Assembly (NCBI RefSeq): GCF_003151075.1 | Contig: NZ_CP029482.1 | Span: 3,844,001 to 3,908,000, forward strand | Length of the DNA: 64,000 nucleotides | DNA from: Pseudomonas sp. 31-12 | Lineage (GTDB): Bacteria > Pseudomonadota > Gammaproteobacteria > Pseudomonadales > Pseudomonadaceae | Direction: 5' to 3' | Shown: positions 29,698-37,896 of the stretch, piece by piece | How positions within the stretch are numbered: the stretch's first letter is position 1 | Layout of the letters: each line of letters starts with the position of its first letter | Made by a program: the position numbers and the translations under genes | Notes under the pieces: generated by a model | Databases searched by the model: none | Told to the model about the DNA's origin: nothing | What the model saw: the letters and a program-made list of their open reading frames with translations, nothing else

Positions 29698-31016
29698 AGG
29701 CCCAGTCGAGGCCGATGGCCAGTGGTGATTATTCATCCAGGCATTGTCGGTGACCGGGGCGCCAGCGCACTCGACTGGGCCATCACCCATAAGCTGACCC
29801 GTTGGGGTGTCACTGCGCTGCAAGCCGTGGAAGAAATGGATGCCGGGCCGGTCTGGTCCACCTGCGAGTTCAACCTGCCCCAAGGTCTGCGCAAATCCGA
29901 GCTGTACAACGGCCCGGTCAGTGATGCGGCGGTCCGCTGTATTCTTGATGTCGTGGACAAATTCATCGACGGTTATGTGCCGGTACCTTTCTCGCGGTGC
30001 GTGACGACGCGGTCTTGGTCGCCACCGGCGATCGCAGTGTGTGGATCGGTTCGTTGCGCCGCAAACCCCGGCCCGGCGAAGAAACCTTCAAACGTCCGGC
30101 CCGGCACGTACTGGCTGCACAGCTGAACGACGTGCCCATCCTCCACGGATCGATCGCCTCAACCCCTGACACCGAAACCTATCAACCGATCCGCTACCGT
30201 GAATCAGGGCCTGTCGGTGAGCTGACCTTCGAGTTTTACAACGGCGCCATGAGCACCGAGCAATGCCAGCGACTGGTCACCGCTCTGAGCTGGGCCAAAT
30301 CCCGAGCCACCCAGGTGCTGCTGATCAAGGGCAGGCGCGGCAGTTTCTCCAACGGCGTGCACCTCAACGTGATCCAGGCCGCCGAGGCGCCAGGACTGGA
30401 GGCCTGGGCCAATATCCAGGCGATCGACGACGTCTGCGAGGAATTGCTCAGTGCCCGGCAATTGGTGGTCAGCGGTCTGACGGGCTGTGCCGGAGCCGGG
30501 GGCGTGATGCTCGCGCCGGCCGCCGATTTTGTCTTCGCCCGAGCGGATATCGTGCTCAACCCGCACTACAAAACCATGGGGCTGTATGGCTCCGAATACC
30601 GGACCTACAGCCTGCCCCGCGCCGTCGGCCCACAGATGGCGGAAAAACTCTGCGAGGAGTGCCTGCCGGTCAGCGCGACCCAGGCGATGCAACTGGGCAT
30701 GGTTCAGGAGATCGGCCCACGCTGCCCGGAGGCGTTTGGCGTATGGTTGTTGCAACGGGCGGGCAATGCGCTGACCGATCCGGCCTATGCCGCTGTGCGC
30801 GAGCGCAAGAACCGGCTCGACACTCAACTTCTGCAGCATTGCAGAAATGCCGAGCTGGAGGAGATGGAACTGGACATGGTGCACAACCGCAGCCAATTTG
30901 CCGAGAAGTGCCGTCACTTTGTGTTCAAGCGCAAGGCGTGTGGCACCCCGATGCGACTGGTGGCGCAGTGGGCACGCCAGCGCAGTCGGACGCAGCCGTT
31001 CGCCGCGGCAACCTGA
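29698..31016 (+). pseudogene. Decayed HoxX-like gene (formyl-transferase fragment plus enoyl-CoA hydratase domain)
   Basis: HoxX couples an N-terminal formyltransferase-like domain to a C-terminal crotonase-like domain and, in hydrogenase-bearing bacteria, makes CO for NiFe-hydrogenase maturation. Here the first part retains only IIHPGIVGDRGASALDWAI through YNGPVSDAAVRCIL. The first segment of the formyltransferase domain is absent, with an in-frame stop just upstream. After DGYVPVP (about 29985) the frame changes. Sequence resumes at FLAVRDDAVLVATGDRSVWIG, which in full-length proteins lies dozens of residues later. The C-terminal crotonase part (from about 30210) is open to the stop at 31016. 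No hydrogenase genes are present. A shortened protein of up to 339 residues, starting at the GTG at 29997, could still be made. Confidence 0.72.
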
Positions 31017-31070
31017 GCCGGCCCGCGTATATCCGTTTACAATGCCGGCACTTCCCGCACCGGCCTGCCC

Positions 31071-31934
31071 ATGGACATCGATCTCGCTCGCACCTTCCTG
31101 GAAATTGTCCGTCACGGCAGCCTGGCTGCCGCGGCTGAAAAACTCCACGTCACCCAGACCGCAATCACGGCGCGCGTGCAAAAACTCGAGAGCCAATTGG
31201 GCAGCACGCTGTTCGTGCGCAACCGCGCCGGGGCGCGGCTGACGCCCAATGGCGAGGCGTTTGTGGTGTACGCCAATCAACTGGTCGAAACCTGGGAAGC
31301 CGCGCGTCGGGACTTGCCGTTGCCCGAGGGTTATCACGACGTGCTGCACATCGGCGGCGAGGTCAGTCTGTGCAACCCGCTGATGCTCAGTTGGGCCGGC
31401 GAATTGCGCGAGAAGATTCCCAGCCACGCGTTGCGCATGGAAATCCGCGATGGCGAGACGCTGTTGCGGCAACTGGAACTGGGAGTGCTGGACGCAGCGC
31501 TGGTCTATCAGCCGGAATACTGGCCGCGCCTGCAAGTCGAGCAGATCCTCGAAGAAAAACTCATCCTCGTACGCCTCGCCGGGCGATCCGATCCTTACGT
31601 GTATATCGACTGGGGTCCGGATTTCCGCCGCCAACACGATGCCGCCCTGCCGGAAAAAGCCAAGGCTGCCTTGAGCTTCAACCTCGGTCCGCTGGCCCTG
31701 CAATACATCCTGGAAAACGGCGGCAGCGGTTACTTCCGCACCCGCGTGGTCCAGAGCTACCTGGAAAGCGGCGTGCTGGAGCCCGTGCCCAAAGCTCCGG
31801 AATTCAGCTACCCGACCTACCTGGTCTACTCGCGCGATCGCGACTCGACGACCCTTCAACGGGCCTTCGACTTATTGCGTGAAGTGATCAAGACCGACGA
31901 CGACTGGTCCCAACGCTGGAACCCGCTGACCTGA
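31071..31934 (+). CDS. LysR-family transcriptional regulator
   Basis: A 287-residue LysR-type regulator. The winged helix-turn-helix is at the N-terminus (LARTFLEIVRHGSLAAAAEKL, HVTQTAITARVQKLESQLG), and a substrate-binding domain follows. It precedes the hydroxylase operon on the same strand with a gap of about 90 bases and follows the hoxX remnant, so either could be its ancestral target. Its effector is unknown. Confidence 0.9.
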   Translation: MDIDLARTFLEIVRHGSLAAAAEKLHVTQTAITARVQKLESQLGSTLFVRNRAGARLTPNGEAFVVYANQLVETWEAARRDLPLPEGYHDVLHIGGEVSLCNPLMLSWAGELREKIPSHALRMEIRDGETLLRQLELGVLDAALVYQPEYWPRLQVEQILEEKLILVRLAGRSDPYVYIDWGPDFRRQHDAALPEKAKAALSFNLGPLALQYILENGGSGYFRTRVVQSYLESGVLEPVPKAPEFSYPTYLVYSRDRDSTTLQRAFDLLREVIKTDDDWSQRWNPLT

Positions 31935-32024
31935 TACACCGGATCATGGCGCTTGTGTCATCCAGGTTTGCCCGAGGCTGCGCGGGCAGATCAGCTAATC
32001 TGCTGGTGATAACAATAACCAGAG

Positions 32025-33179
32025 GTGACCGCAGTGAGGCAGACCACCCAGGCATTTCGCGACCGCTATCGCGCTGACATTCATCCGCTCTACAACCCCT
32101 GGCTGCACGGCACCTTTGTGCTGCTGTTCGGCGTGCTGGCCATCGGCGGGTTCTGGAGCACCGTGCATCAGGTCCAGCCGCTGGAATGGCTGGCGGTGCC
32201 GTTGACGCTGCTGTTCTTCAATTTCGGCGTGTACATGGTGCATCGGCATCTGGGGCATCACAAAAAGAGCTTCGCGCGGATGTTCTACGCCCGCCATGCC
32301 GGCGACCATCACAGCTTTTTCGCCCCTGGGCACATGACCTACGACAGCGCTCGGGACTGGCGGGTGATTCTGTTTCCGGCCTGGTTGATCGTGTTGCACA
32401 CCGTGGTCATCACCCTGCCCCTCTGGTGGCTGCTCAAGCAGGTCGATGCCAATGTCGCGGGACTGTTTGGCGGCTGCCTGGTCCTTGGGTACCTGATGTA
32501 CGAGGTGTTTCATGCCTGCGAACATTTGCCCCCGGACAACCCCGTCACACGCCTGCCATGGATCCGCCAGATGCGTCGCCTGCATGAACTGCATCACCGC
32601 CGCGAGCTGATGCAGGAACGCAATTTCAATATCGTCTTTCCGCTGATGGATTACCTGTTCGGCACCCTGTACTGGGAACCGGAGCCTGCCCCCTTGCCCT
32701 TGACGAGAACGGCCATGACCCGCATGCAGCACCAGATCGCTATCGCTGGAAATCCGATAGATGTGCTCGCCTATGCCAGCACCGTCACCCGGTGGCCGGA
32801 GTGGCATCCGTCGTCCCTCAAGGTCGAGGGGCAAGGTGGCCCGCTGCATGCCGGCCAGCGGTTCGAGGAGGACATTCGTGCCGGCGGGCGTACGGGGCAC
32901 TTGAGCTGGGAGGTCAACGAATACTTGCCAGGCCGCCGCTGGAGTGCCAGGGCGCGCGGTGATCATGGGTTGTCGCTGGTCGTGACCTACGAATGCGAGG
33001 CGCAAGGCGAAGGCACGCGTTTTGTGCGGACGCTGGAGTATCAGTTTTCGGGCCTGGCGATGCGTATCACCAATCGATTGCTGCTCAAGCGGCGTATCGA
33101 GCATGAGTCCGCAGCATCGATGCTGGCGCTGCGCGAAATGGCGCAGAAAAACCTCACCCCTGCGGGAGTCAGCGTGTGA
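32025..33179 (+). CDS. Membrane fatty-acid-hydroxylase-type di-iron protein fused to an SRPBCC domain
   Basis: A 384-residue two-part protein. Residues 1 to about 230 form a fatty acid hydroxylase/sterol desaturase-type membrane domain with several hydrophobic spans and histidine boxes HRHLGHH (about 72), HAGDHHSFF (about 89) and HELHH, expected to hold two irons. Residues about 240-384 form an SRPBCC (START-like) ligand-binding domain: ASTVTRWPEWHPSSLKVEG through GTRFVRTLEYQFSGLAM. A GTG start is likely; GTG codons occur at 32025 and 32034 behind AACCAGAG. Its stop overlaps the next gene's GTG by four bases (GTGA). Substrate not determinable. The fusion suggests that a lipid-like substrate is presented by the SRPBCC cavity, which is inference. 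Confidence 0.8.
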   Translation: MTAVRQTTQAFRDRYRADIHPLYNPWLHGTFVLLFGVLAIGGFWSTVHQVQPLEWLAVPLTLLFFNFGVYMVHRHLGHHKKSFARMFYARHAGDHHSFFAPGHMTYDSARDWRVILFPAWLIVLHTVVITLPLWWLLKQVDANVAGLFGGCLVLGYLMYEVFHACEHLPPDNPVTRLPWIRQMRRLHELHHRRELMQERNFNIVFPLMDYLFGTLYWEPEPAPLPLTRTAMTRMQHQIAIAGNPIDVLAYASTVTRWPEWHPSSLKVEGQGGPLHAGQRFEEDIRAGGRTGHLSWEVNEYLPGRRWSARARGDHGLSLVVTYECEAQGEGTRFVRTLEYQFSGLAMRITNRLLLKRRIEHESAASMLALREMAQKNLTPAGVSV

Positions 33180-34267
33180 GAAGAGCCTTCAGGTTTCGCC
33201 ATCTGCTGTGGCTGCTTATCATCGTCCTCGGCGCTTTTCTGTTGTTTTTCCCGACCAAGGTTCGGCCGGTGGCCTGGACACCGTCGCCGGCGCCTTCCCT
33301 CACCAGCGGTGTATATGCCGACAATCAGCGTCTGAAAGGGGTGGAGCGCGTCGGCCCGGCCGGCATCGAAGGGCCGGAGGCGCTGTTGCTGGAAGACAAC
33401 GCGCTCATCACCGGGCTGCACGATGGCCGGTTGATCCGCACCAGCCTCGACGGCAAGGACACCAAGGTGCTGGCCGATACCGGTGGCCGGCCTCTGGGCC
33501 TGGCGCGGCACCCGAGCGGGTTGCTGGTGATCGCTGACGGCGTCAAAGGTTTGCTGTCCCTGGATGCCCAAGGCCGGCTGATCCCGCTGGCCACCGCGGC
33601 CGACGACGTGCCTTTCGGTTTTACCGATGACGTGGTCATCGACAAGTCCGGGCACTACGCCTATTTCAGCGACGCCTCCAGCCGCTGGGGCTACGGCAGG
33701 GATGGCGAGGCGATCATCGAGCACGGTGGCGATGGACGTTTGTTGCGCTATGACTTCCAGACCGGCAAAACCTTGGTGTTGCTGGACAAGCTCGAGTTTG
33801 CCAACGGCGTGACGCTGGGGCCGGATGACAGCTTTGTGCTGGTCAACGAAACCGGCGCTTACCGCATCACCCGCTTTTGGTTGAGCGGGCCGAAAGCCGG
33901 AACCCACGACGTGTTTATCGACAATCTGCCGGGCCTGCCGGACAACCTCGCGTTCAATGGCCGCGACCGTTTCTGGGTAGCGCTCTACGCACCGCGCAAT
34001 GCGCTGCTCGACGCCACGGCACCGCACCCGTTCGTGCGCAAGATGATCGTGCGAGCGATGACGGTCTTGCCCAAACCGGTGGAAAAGCGCGCGTTTGCGC
34101 TGGGCCTGGACCTTGAGGGCAAGGTGATTGCCAACCTGCAGGATGCGGGCAATGGCAATTACTCGCCGATTACCACGGTGCGCGAGTATGGGGACTGGTT
34201 GTATTTGGGTTCGCTGAAGGCCATGAACATGGCGCGCCTACCCCTGACCACGGCCCTCCAGAAGTAA
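33176..34267 (+). CDS. SMP-30/strictosidine-synthase-like beta-propeller protein
   Basis: A 363-residue protein with an N-terminal signal anchor (FRHLLWLLIIVLGAFLLFFP) followed by a six-bladed propeller of the SMP-30/strictosidine synthase-like class. Blade segments are visible as GPEALLLED, GRPLGLARHPSGLLVIAD, GFTDDVVIDKSGHYAYFSDASSRW and LEFANGVTLGPDDSFVLVNETG. The YFSDASSRW and FANGV patterns match the plant-type propeller family rather than gluconolactonases. It starts with GTG overlapping the stop of the hydroxylase gene (coupled translation). It probably faces the periplasm and acts on the product or substrate of the hydroxylase. Specific activity unknown. Confidence 0.8.
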   Translation: MRRAFRFRHLLWLLIIVLGAFLLFFPTKVRPVAWTPSPAPSLTSGVYADNQRLKGVERVGPAGIEGPEALLLEDNALITGLHDGRLIRTSLDGKDTKVLADTGGRPLGLARHPSGLLVIADGVKGLLSLDAQGRLIPLATAADDVPFGFTDDVVIDKSGHYAYFSDASSRWGYGRDGEAIIEHGGDGRLLRYDFQTGKTLVLLDKLEFANGVTLGPDDSFVLVNETGAYRITRFWLSGPKAGTHDVFIDNLPGLPDNLAFNGRDRFWVALYAPRNALLDATAPHPFVRKMIVRAMTVLPKPVEKRAFALGLDLEGKVIANLQDAGNGNYSPITTVREYGDWLYLGSLKAMNMARLPLTTALQK

Positions 34268-34278
34268 GACACAAACCC

Positions 34279-34370
34279 TGTGAGAGCGGGCTTGCTCGCG
34301 AAGGCGTCGTGTCAGTCGATATCTGCTTTGGCTGATATATCGCTTTCGCGAGCAAGCCCGCTCCCACAGG
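34279..34370. repeat. REP pair, family A
   Basis: CTGTGAGAGCGGGCTTGCTCGCGAAGG is inverted against CTTTCGCGAGCAAGCCCGCTCCCACAG, between two convergent genes. Confidence 0.9.
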
Positions 34371-34389
34371 GGATGTGTGGTGGATTGGG

Positions 34390-34632
34390 TTAGCGGGGAT
34401 CGATCTCGTTATCGCGCACGGCGTTATCCGATTCTTCCCGCACCCGTTCCGGGTCCATCGCGGTGGAATCGTCCTCATCCAGCGGGAGCACACCCTCATT
34501 GTTCGGCAATTCGTCGATGCCCGGCTCGTCTTCCGGGTTGACTGTCGTGCGGCCGGGGCTCAGCGGTTCGGGATGAGTCGGGATGGGGTCGAACCCGCCC
34601 TGCTCTTCACTAGGAAATTTCGGGTTGGTCAT
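34390..34632 (-). CDS. Small acidic disordered protein, function unknown
   Basis: An 80-residue protein rich in Pro, Glu, Asp and Asn (for example VNPEDEPGIDELPNNEGV and LPLDEDDSTAMDPERV), with no hydrophobic core, so probably unstructured. The start is preceded by GCGAGGTGCCTT. I recognise no named family, although similar short acidic proteins are common in Pseudomonas. It lies in a run of small stress-type genes before the stressosome-like operon. Confidence 0.7.
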   Translation of the reverse strand: MTNPKFPSEEQGGFDPIPTHPEPLSPGRTTVNPEDEPGIDELPNNEGVLPLDEDDSTAMDPERVREESDNAVRDNEIDPR

Positions 34633-34743
34633 AAGGCACCTCGCAGGGAGTCGAAAGGGTCGGACTCTGATCTTTCGAGGTGCCGGTTTTGATCACCGTT
34701 CCAATTTTTCAGTCACCGGTTGTCGGTGAGTGGGCAAGGCGCG

Positions 34744-34986
34744 TCAGGATGGCGATTGGAGCCTATCAACGATCTTTTGCTTAACCTGTACACGCGCCTC
34801 CTTGAGCTTCTTCAGTGCGTCATCGCTCGGCGCATCCGATTGTGCGGTTTCAGCCTTGACTACCTCGGCGTCCGCTTGCGAATACTTGTTGATCAGTGAA
34901 TCCAGTAACGGATCCTTGGAGCGTTTTTGCTGGATATCTTCCTTTGAAAGTTTCAGGTCCTGATAAAGGTCGTGTGGCACCGGCAT
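34744..34986 (-). CDS. YdcH/DUF465 family protein
   Basis: An 80-residue charged helical protein resembling the DUF465 (YdcH) family: MPVPHDLYQDLKLSKEDIQQ, DPLLDSLINKYSQADAEVVKAE, then DALKKLKEARVQVKQKIVDRL. The chosen ATG follows CGGAGGTGTTCC. A coiled coil is likely. Function unknown. Confidence 0.8.
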   Translation of the reverse strand: MPVPHDLYQDLKLSKEDIQQKRSKDPLLDSLINKYSQADAEVVKAETAQSDAPSDDALKKLKEARVQVKQKIVDRLQSPS

Positions 34987-35204
34987 GGAACACCTCCGTT
35001 TGTTGATCGGCAGCAAACGCGATCAATTGCGTTCGCCAACTATCAGAATGGCCTCGGTTGACGGGTTCTGTCGACCGCCTATCAGACCAGCGGTGTCCGT
35101 TCGTCGTCCGGCCGCAAACCCGATAAAACCTTTGCGTGAGCGCCTGCCTCCATTGAATAACGATCACCTCGATCGCTTACCCAAACCTGTGTGGAGAATA
35201 ACCA

Positions 35205-35726
35205 ATGGACGGATTCACCCTGCGCCACCTCGCTCTGGCCGTAGCTTTGAGCACCAGCATGGGCACCGCTTTTGCCGCCACTTCCAATGACTTTGTCGAC
35301 AACGCGGCCGCGGGCGGTATTGCGGAAATTGAAACCAGCCGTCTGGCGCTGGAAAAAAGCTCATCGGCCGACATCAAGGAATTCGCCACCATGATGATCA
35401 CCGATCATTCCAAGGCCAACGATGAACTGGCGGCCTTGGCGAAAAAGAATGACATCGAAGTGCCGGACGAGACGACGCTGGTCAAACAGGCCAAGGAAAA
35501 AATCCTCGACATGCGTGATGAGTCCTTCGACGCGGCCTATGCCAATAATCAGGTGAAGGCCCACGAAGACACCATCAAGCTGTTTGAAAAACAAGCCAAC
35601 ACAGTGACGGATGACAAGGTAAAAGGCGCCACCGAGCTGAAAGGCTTCGCGCAAAAAATGTTGCCGGCACTGGAAAAACACCTGGAGATGGCGAAAAAAC
35701 TCCAGGCGGCTCACCCAAGTAAATAA
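35205..35726 (+). CDS. Exported DUF4142 protein
   Basis: A 173-residue periplasmic helical-bundle protein with signal peptide (LALAVALSTSMGTAFAA) and a DUF4142 ferritin-like domain. The conserved segments are NAAAGGIAEIETSRLALEKS, IKEFATMMITDHSKANDEL and ANNQVKAHEDTIKLFEKQA. DUF4142 proteins are often stress-induced; the biochemical role is unknown. A terminator follows. It is divergent from the DUF465 gene. Confidence 0.9.
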   Translation: MDGFTLRHLALAVALSTSMGTAFAATSNDFVDNAAAGGIAEIETSRLALEKSSSADIKEFATMMITDHSKANDELAALAKKNDIEVPDETTLVKQAKEKILDMRDESFDAAYANNQVKAHEDTIKLFEKQANTVTDDKVKGATELKGFAQKMLPALEKHLEMAKKLQAAHPSK

Positions 35727-35732
35727 CCCACA

Positions 35733-35768
35733 AAAAGAAGGCCGCATCGATGGATGCGGCCTTTTTGC
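35733..35768. terminator. Bidirectional rho-independent terminator
   Basis: AAAAAGAAGGCCGCATC-GATG-GATGCGGCCTTTTT is a strong stem between the convergent DUF4142 gene and the small acidic-protein gene. Confidence 0.92.
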
Positions 35769-35780
35769 ATGCTGCCGGAA

Positions 35781-36053
35781 CTAGCCGCCATCGGTATCGA
35801 TGTCGGCATCCGTGTCTTCGCCGGGTTTCGGCCGGTCGGGTGTCGGTTTGAAACCAGGGCTGAACTCATTGTCGTTATCGGTGTGGAGATTCTTCTGATC
35901 CACCGCTGCATCGGCGCTCTGCGAGCCGGTGGATTGGCTCTGCCGCTGACCCTCTGGCGCGGCTTCACCCGGAGTTCGCGGGTCTATGGCCGGGTCATTG
36001 CGGTCGACCGGCGTTCCCGATTGATCCTGTTGTTGTGTCGATTCGTCTTTCAT
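35781..36053 (-). CDS. Small acidic low-complexity protein
   Basis: A 90-residue hydrophilic protein dominated by Gln, Asp, Ser, Pro and Thr (for example MKDESTQQQDQSGTPVDRND and the ending PKPGEDTDADIDTDGG). The ATG is preceded by GCGAGGTACGT, a convincing ribosome-binding site. An upstream in-frame start at 36125 is less likely because it lacks such a site. No family recognised; probably disordered. It is divergent from the rsbR-like gene, sharing a promoter region of about 220 bases. Confidence 0.68.
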   Translation of the reverse strand: MKDESTQQQDQSGTPVDRNDPAIDPRTPGEAAPEGQRQSQSTGSQSADAAVDQKNLHTDNDNEFSPGFKPTPDRPKPGEDTDADIDTDGG

Positions 36054-36276
36054 ACGTACCTCGCTTGTGACGGCCAGCCCGATTGAAACAGCCGGGGCCT
36101 TGAAAGTTCGAAGCCATCCCGGCACAGGGGTTCAATCCAATGGACCGCCCGCCGCCAGAATCAAGGACAAAAAAAACCTGCCCGCAGCAAACAACTATTT
36201 CAGACGGCAAATGTCACTGATTCGGGCCGATTGTTTTTTGGGGAATCAGCCCGTCATATTTCAGGAGCACAAGGAC

Positions 36277-37128
36277 ATGGCAGCAATGCAAATCAGCACA
36301 CTCGACGCGATGAAAAACAACCACACGCAGTTGCTTGGGGAATGGATCACCAGCCTGGAAGCCAGTGGTGCCAACCGTAATCTCAAGGACCAGGATCTAA
36401 AGCAGCAGACCACGGACTTCCTGCAACTGGTGGTCGCGGGCCTGGAAAACGGCAACAGTCAGAACATCGCCGCGCCGGGCTGGGATGAGGCTCGACAATT
36501 CCTCGAAAAACTCTCCCACAGCCGCGCCCTGCTCGGCCAGGATTCGCACCAGACTGCCAGCTTCATTTTCTCGCTGAAAGGCCCGCTGTTTTCCTTGCTG
36601 CAAGCTCACTACAAAGACAATCCGGGCGTATTGGCCGAACAGCTCTGGGAAGTGTCTGAGCTGCTCGATGCACTGGGCATGCACACCATCCGCACCTTCC
36701 AGAAATCCCGTGAAGCGGTGATCAAACGTCAGCAGGAAGAACTGCTGGAGCTCTCGACCCCGGTGGTCAAGCTCTGGGACGGCGTGCTCGCCCTGCCGAT
36801 GATCGGCACCCTGGATTCGCAACGCACCCAGGTGGTGATGGAATCGCTGCTGCAACGGATCGTTGATACCGGTTCGGAAATCGCCATCATCGACATCACC
36901 GGCGTGCCGACCGTCGATACCCTGGTGGCGCAGCACTTGCTCAAGACCGTGACCGCGATCCGCCTGATGGGCGCCGATTGCATCATCAGCGGCGTGCGTC
37001 CGCAAATCGCCCAGACCATCGTTCACCTGGGCCTGGACCTGCAAGGCGTGGTCACCAAGGCCAACCTGGCCGACGCCCTCAAACTGGCTCTGACCCGCCT
37101 GGGAATCACCGTCAGCAAGGCAGTCTAA
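36277..37128 (+). CDS. RsbR-like stressosome sensor/scaffold
   Basis: A 283-residue co-antagonist protein. The N-terminal two-thirds is an RsbRD-type helical sensory domain (TLDAMKNNHTQLLGEWITSL, then GLENGNSQNI). The C-terminal STAS domain begins near STPVVKLWDGVLALPMIGTLD and includes IDITGVPTVDTLVAQHL and GVRPQIAQTIVHLGLDL, very close to Bacillus RsbR. The phospho-threonine equivalent to T205 is kept in VDTLV. The position equivalent to T171 appears as serine in TLDSQRT. Start ATG at 36277 follows CAAGGAC; upstream open frame has no family sequence. First of six genes joined by tiny gaps or overlaps. Confidence 0.9.
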   Translation: MAAMQISTLDAMKNNHTQLLGEWITSLEASGANRNLKDQDLKQQTTDFLQLVVAGLENGNSQNIAAPGWDEARQFLEKLSHSRALLGQDSHQTASFIFSLKGPLFSLLQAHYKDNPGVLAEQLWEVSELLDALGMHTIRTFQKSREAVIKRQQEELLELSTPVVKLWDGVLALPMIGTLDSQRTQVVMESLLQRIVDTGSEIAIIDITGVPTVDTLVAQHLLKTVTAIRLMGADCIISGVRPQIAQTIVHLGLDLQGVVTKANLADALKLALTRLGITVSKAV

Positions 37129-37132
37129 GCCG

Positions 37133-37495
37133 ATGGATAGAATTCCAATTCTGCAGATGGGCGACCTTCTGCTGGTGACCATCCAGGTCGACATGCACGA
37201 CCAGCTCGCCCTGACGCTTCAGGACGATCTCTCAGAGCGCATCAGCAAGACCACGGCGCGCGGGGTCCTGATCGATATCTCCGCCCTGGACATGGTCGAC
37301 TCATTCATTGGCCGCATGATCGGGACGATTTCCGGGCTGTCGAAAATCATGGACGCCGAAACCGTGCTGGTCGGCATGCAACCCGCCGTCGCCATTACCC
37401 TGGTCGAACTGGGCCTGACCTTGCCCGGCGTCAGCACCGCGCTGAACGTCGAGCGCGGGATGAAACTGCTTCAGGATCGAGTACGCGAGCAATGA
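37133..37495 (+). CDS. rsbS: RsbS-like STAS-domain stressosome core protein
   Basis: A 120-residue single STAS domain matching RsbS: RIPILQMGDLLLVTIQVDMH at the start, IDISALDMVDSFIGRMIGTI in the middle and VLVGMQPAVAITLVELGLTL after it. The serine of VDSF is the expected phosphorylation site for the RsbT-type kinase. It forms the stressosome core with RsbR. It begins four bases after rsbR and overlaps the rsbT start (ATGA). Confidence 0.93.
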   Translation: MDRIPILQMGDLLLVTIQVDMHDQLALTLQDDLSERISKTTARGVLIDISALDMVDSFIGRMIGTISGLSKIMDAETVLVGMQPAVAITLVELGLTLPGVSTALNVERGMKLLQDRVREQ

Positions 37496-37896
37496 CTCTG
37501 CGCAGCAGCGGCACTCAGCCGATTCAGATCGAGCAGGACGTGGTCCTGGCCCGGCAGACTGCGCGCAAGCTGGCCACTGAATGCGGCATGCGCCTGATCG
37601 ACCTGACCAAACTGGTGACCGCCGTCAGCGAGCTGGCGCGCAACACCATGGTGTATGGCGGTGGCGGCGACATGGATTGGCAGATCCTCGACGAAAACTC
37701 GAGGGTCGGTTTGCGCCTGACCTTTCGCGATGAAGGCCCGGGCATCCCGGACATCAAACTGGCCATGACCGACGGCTGGACCTCCGGCAGCGGCCTGGGC
37801 CTTGGCCTGACCGGCGCCAAGCGGCTGGTGGATGAGTTCGAACTCGACACCGCGCCCGGCCAGGGCACTCGCATAACGATCACCCGATGGACATGA
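37492..37896 (+). CDS. rsbT: RsbT-like serine kinase (switch kinase)
   Basis: A 134-residue GHKL-type serine kinase. The N-box is in AVSELARNTMVYG, the G1 box in FRDEGPGIPDIKLAM and the G2 box in SGSGLGLGLTGAKRL; all residues needed for ATP binding look intact. In Bacillus, RsbT phosphorylates RsbR/RsbS and is released to activate a phosphatase. Here the released partner target is not obvious because no RsbU-like gene is present. The start overlaps rsbS by four bases; the end overlaps the next gene by ten. Confidence 0.93.
   Translation: MTLRSSGTQPIQIEQDVVLARQTARKLATECGMRLIDLTKLVTAVSELARNTMVYGGGGDMDWQILDENSRVGLRLTFRDEGPGIPDIKLAMTDGWTSGSGLGLGLTGAKRLVDEFELDTAPGQGTRITITRWT

Noticed and set aside
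29997..31016. Intact independent enoyl-CoA hydratase gene
   Set aside because: The beginning of the frame matches the linker region of HoxX rather than the start of a crotonase, and homologous upstream sequence lies in another frame, so a decayed gene is the simpler reading. It remains possible that the product is made.
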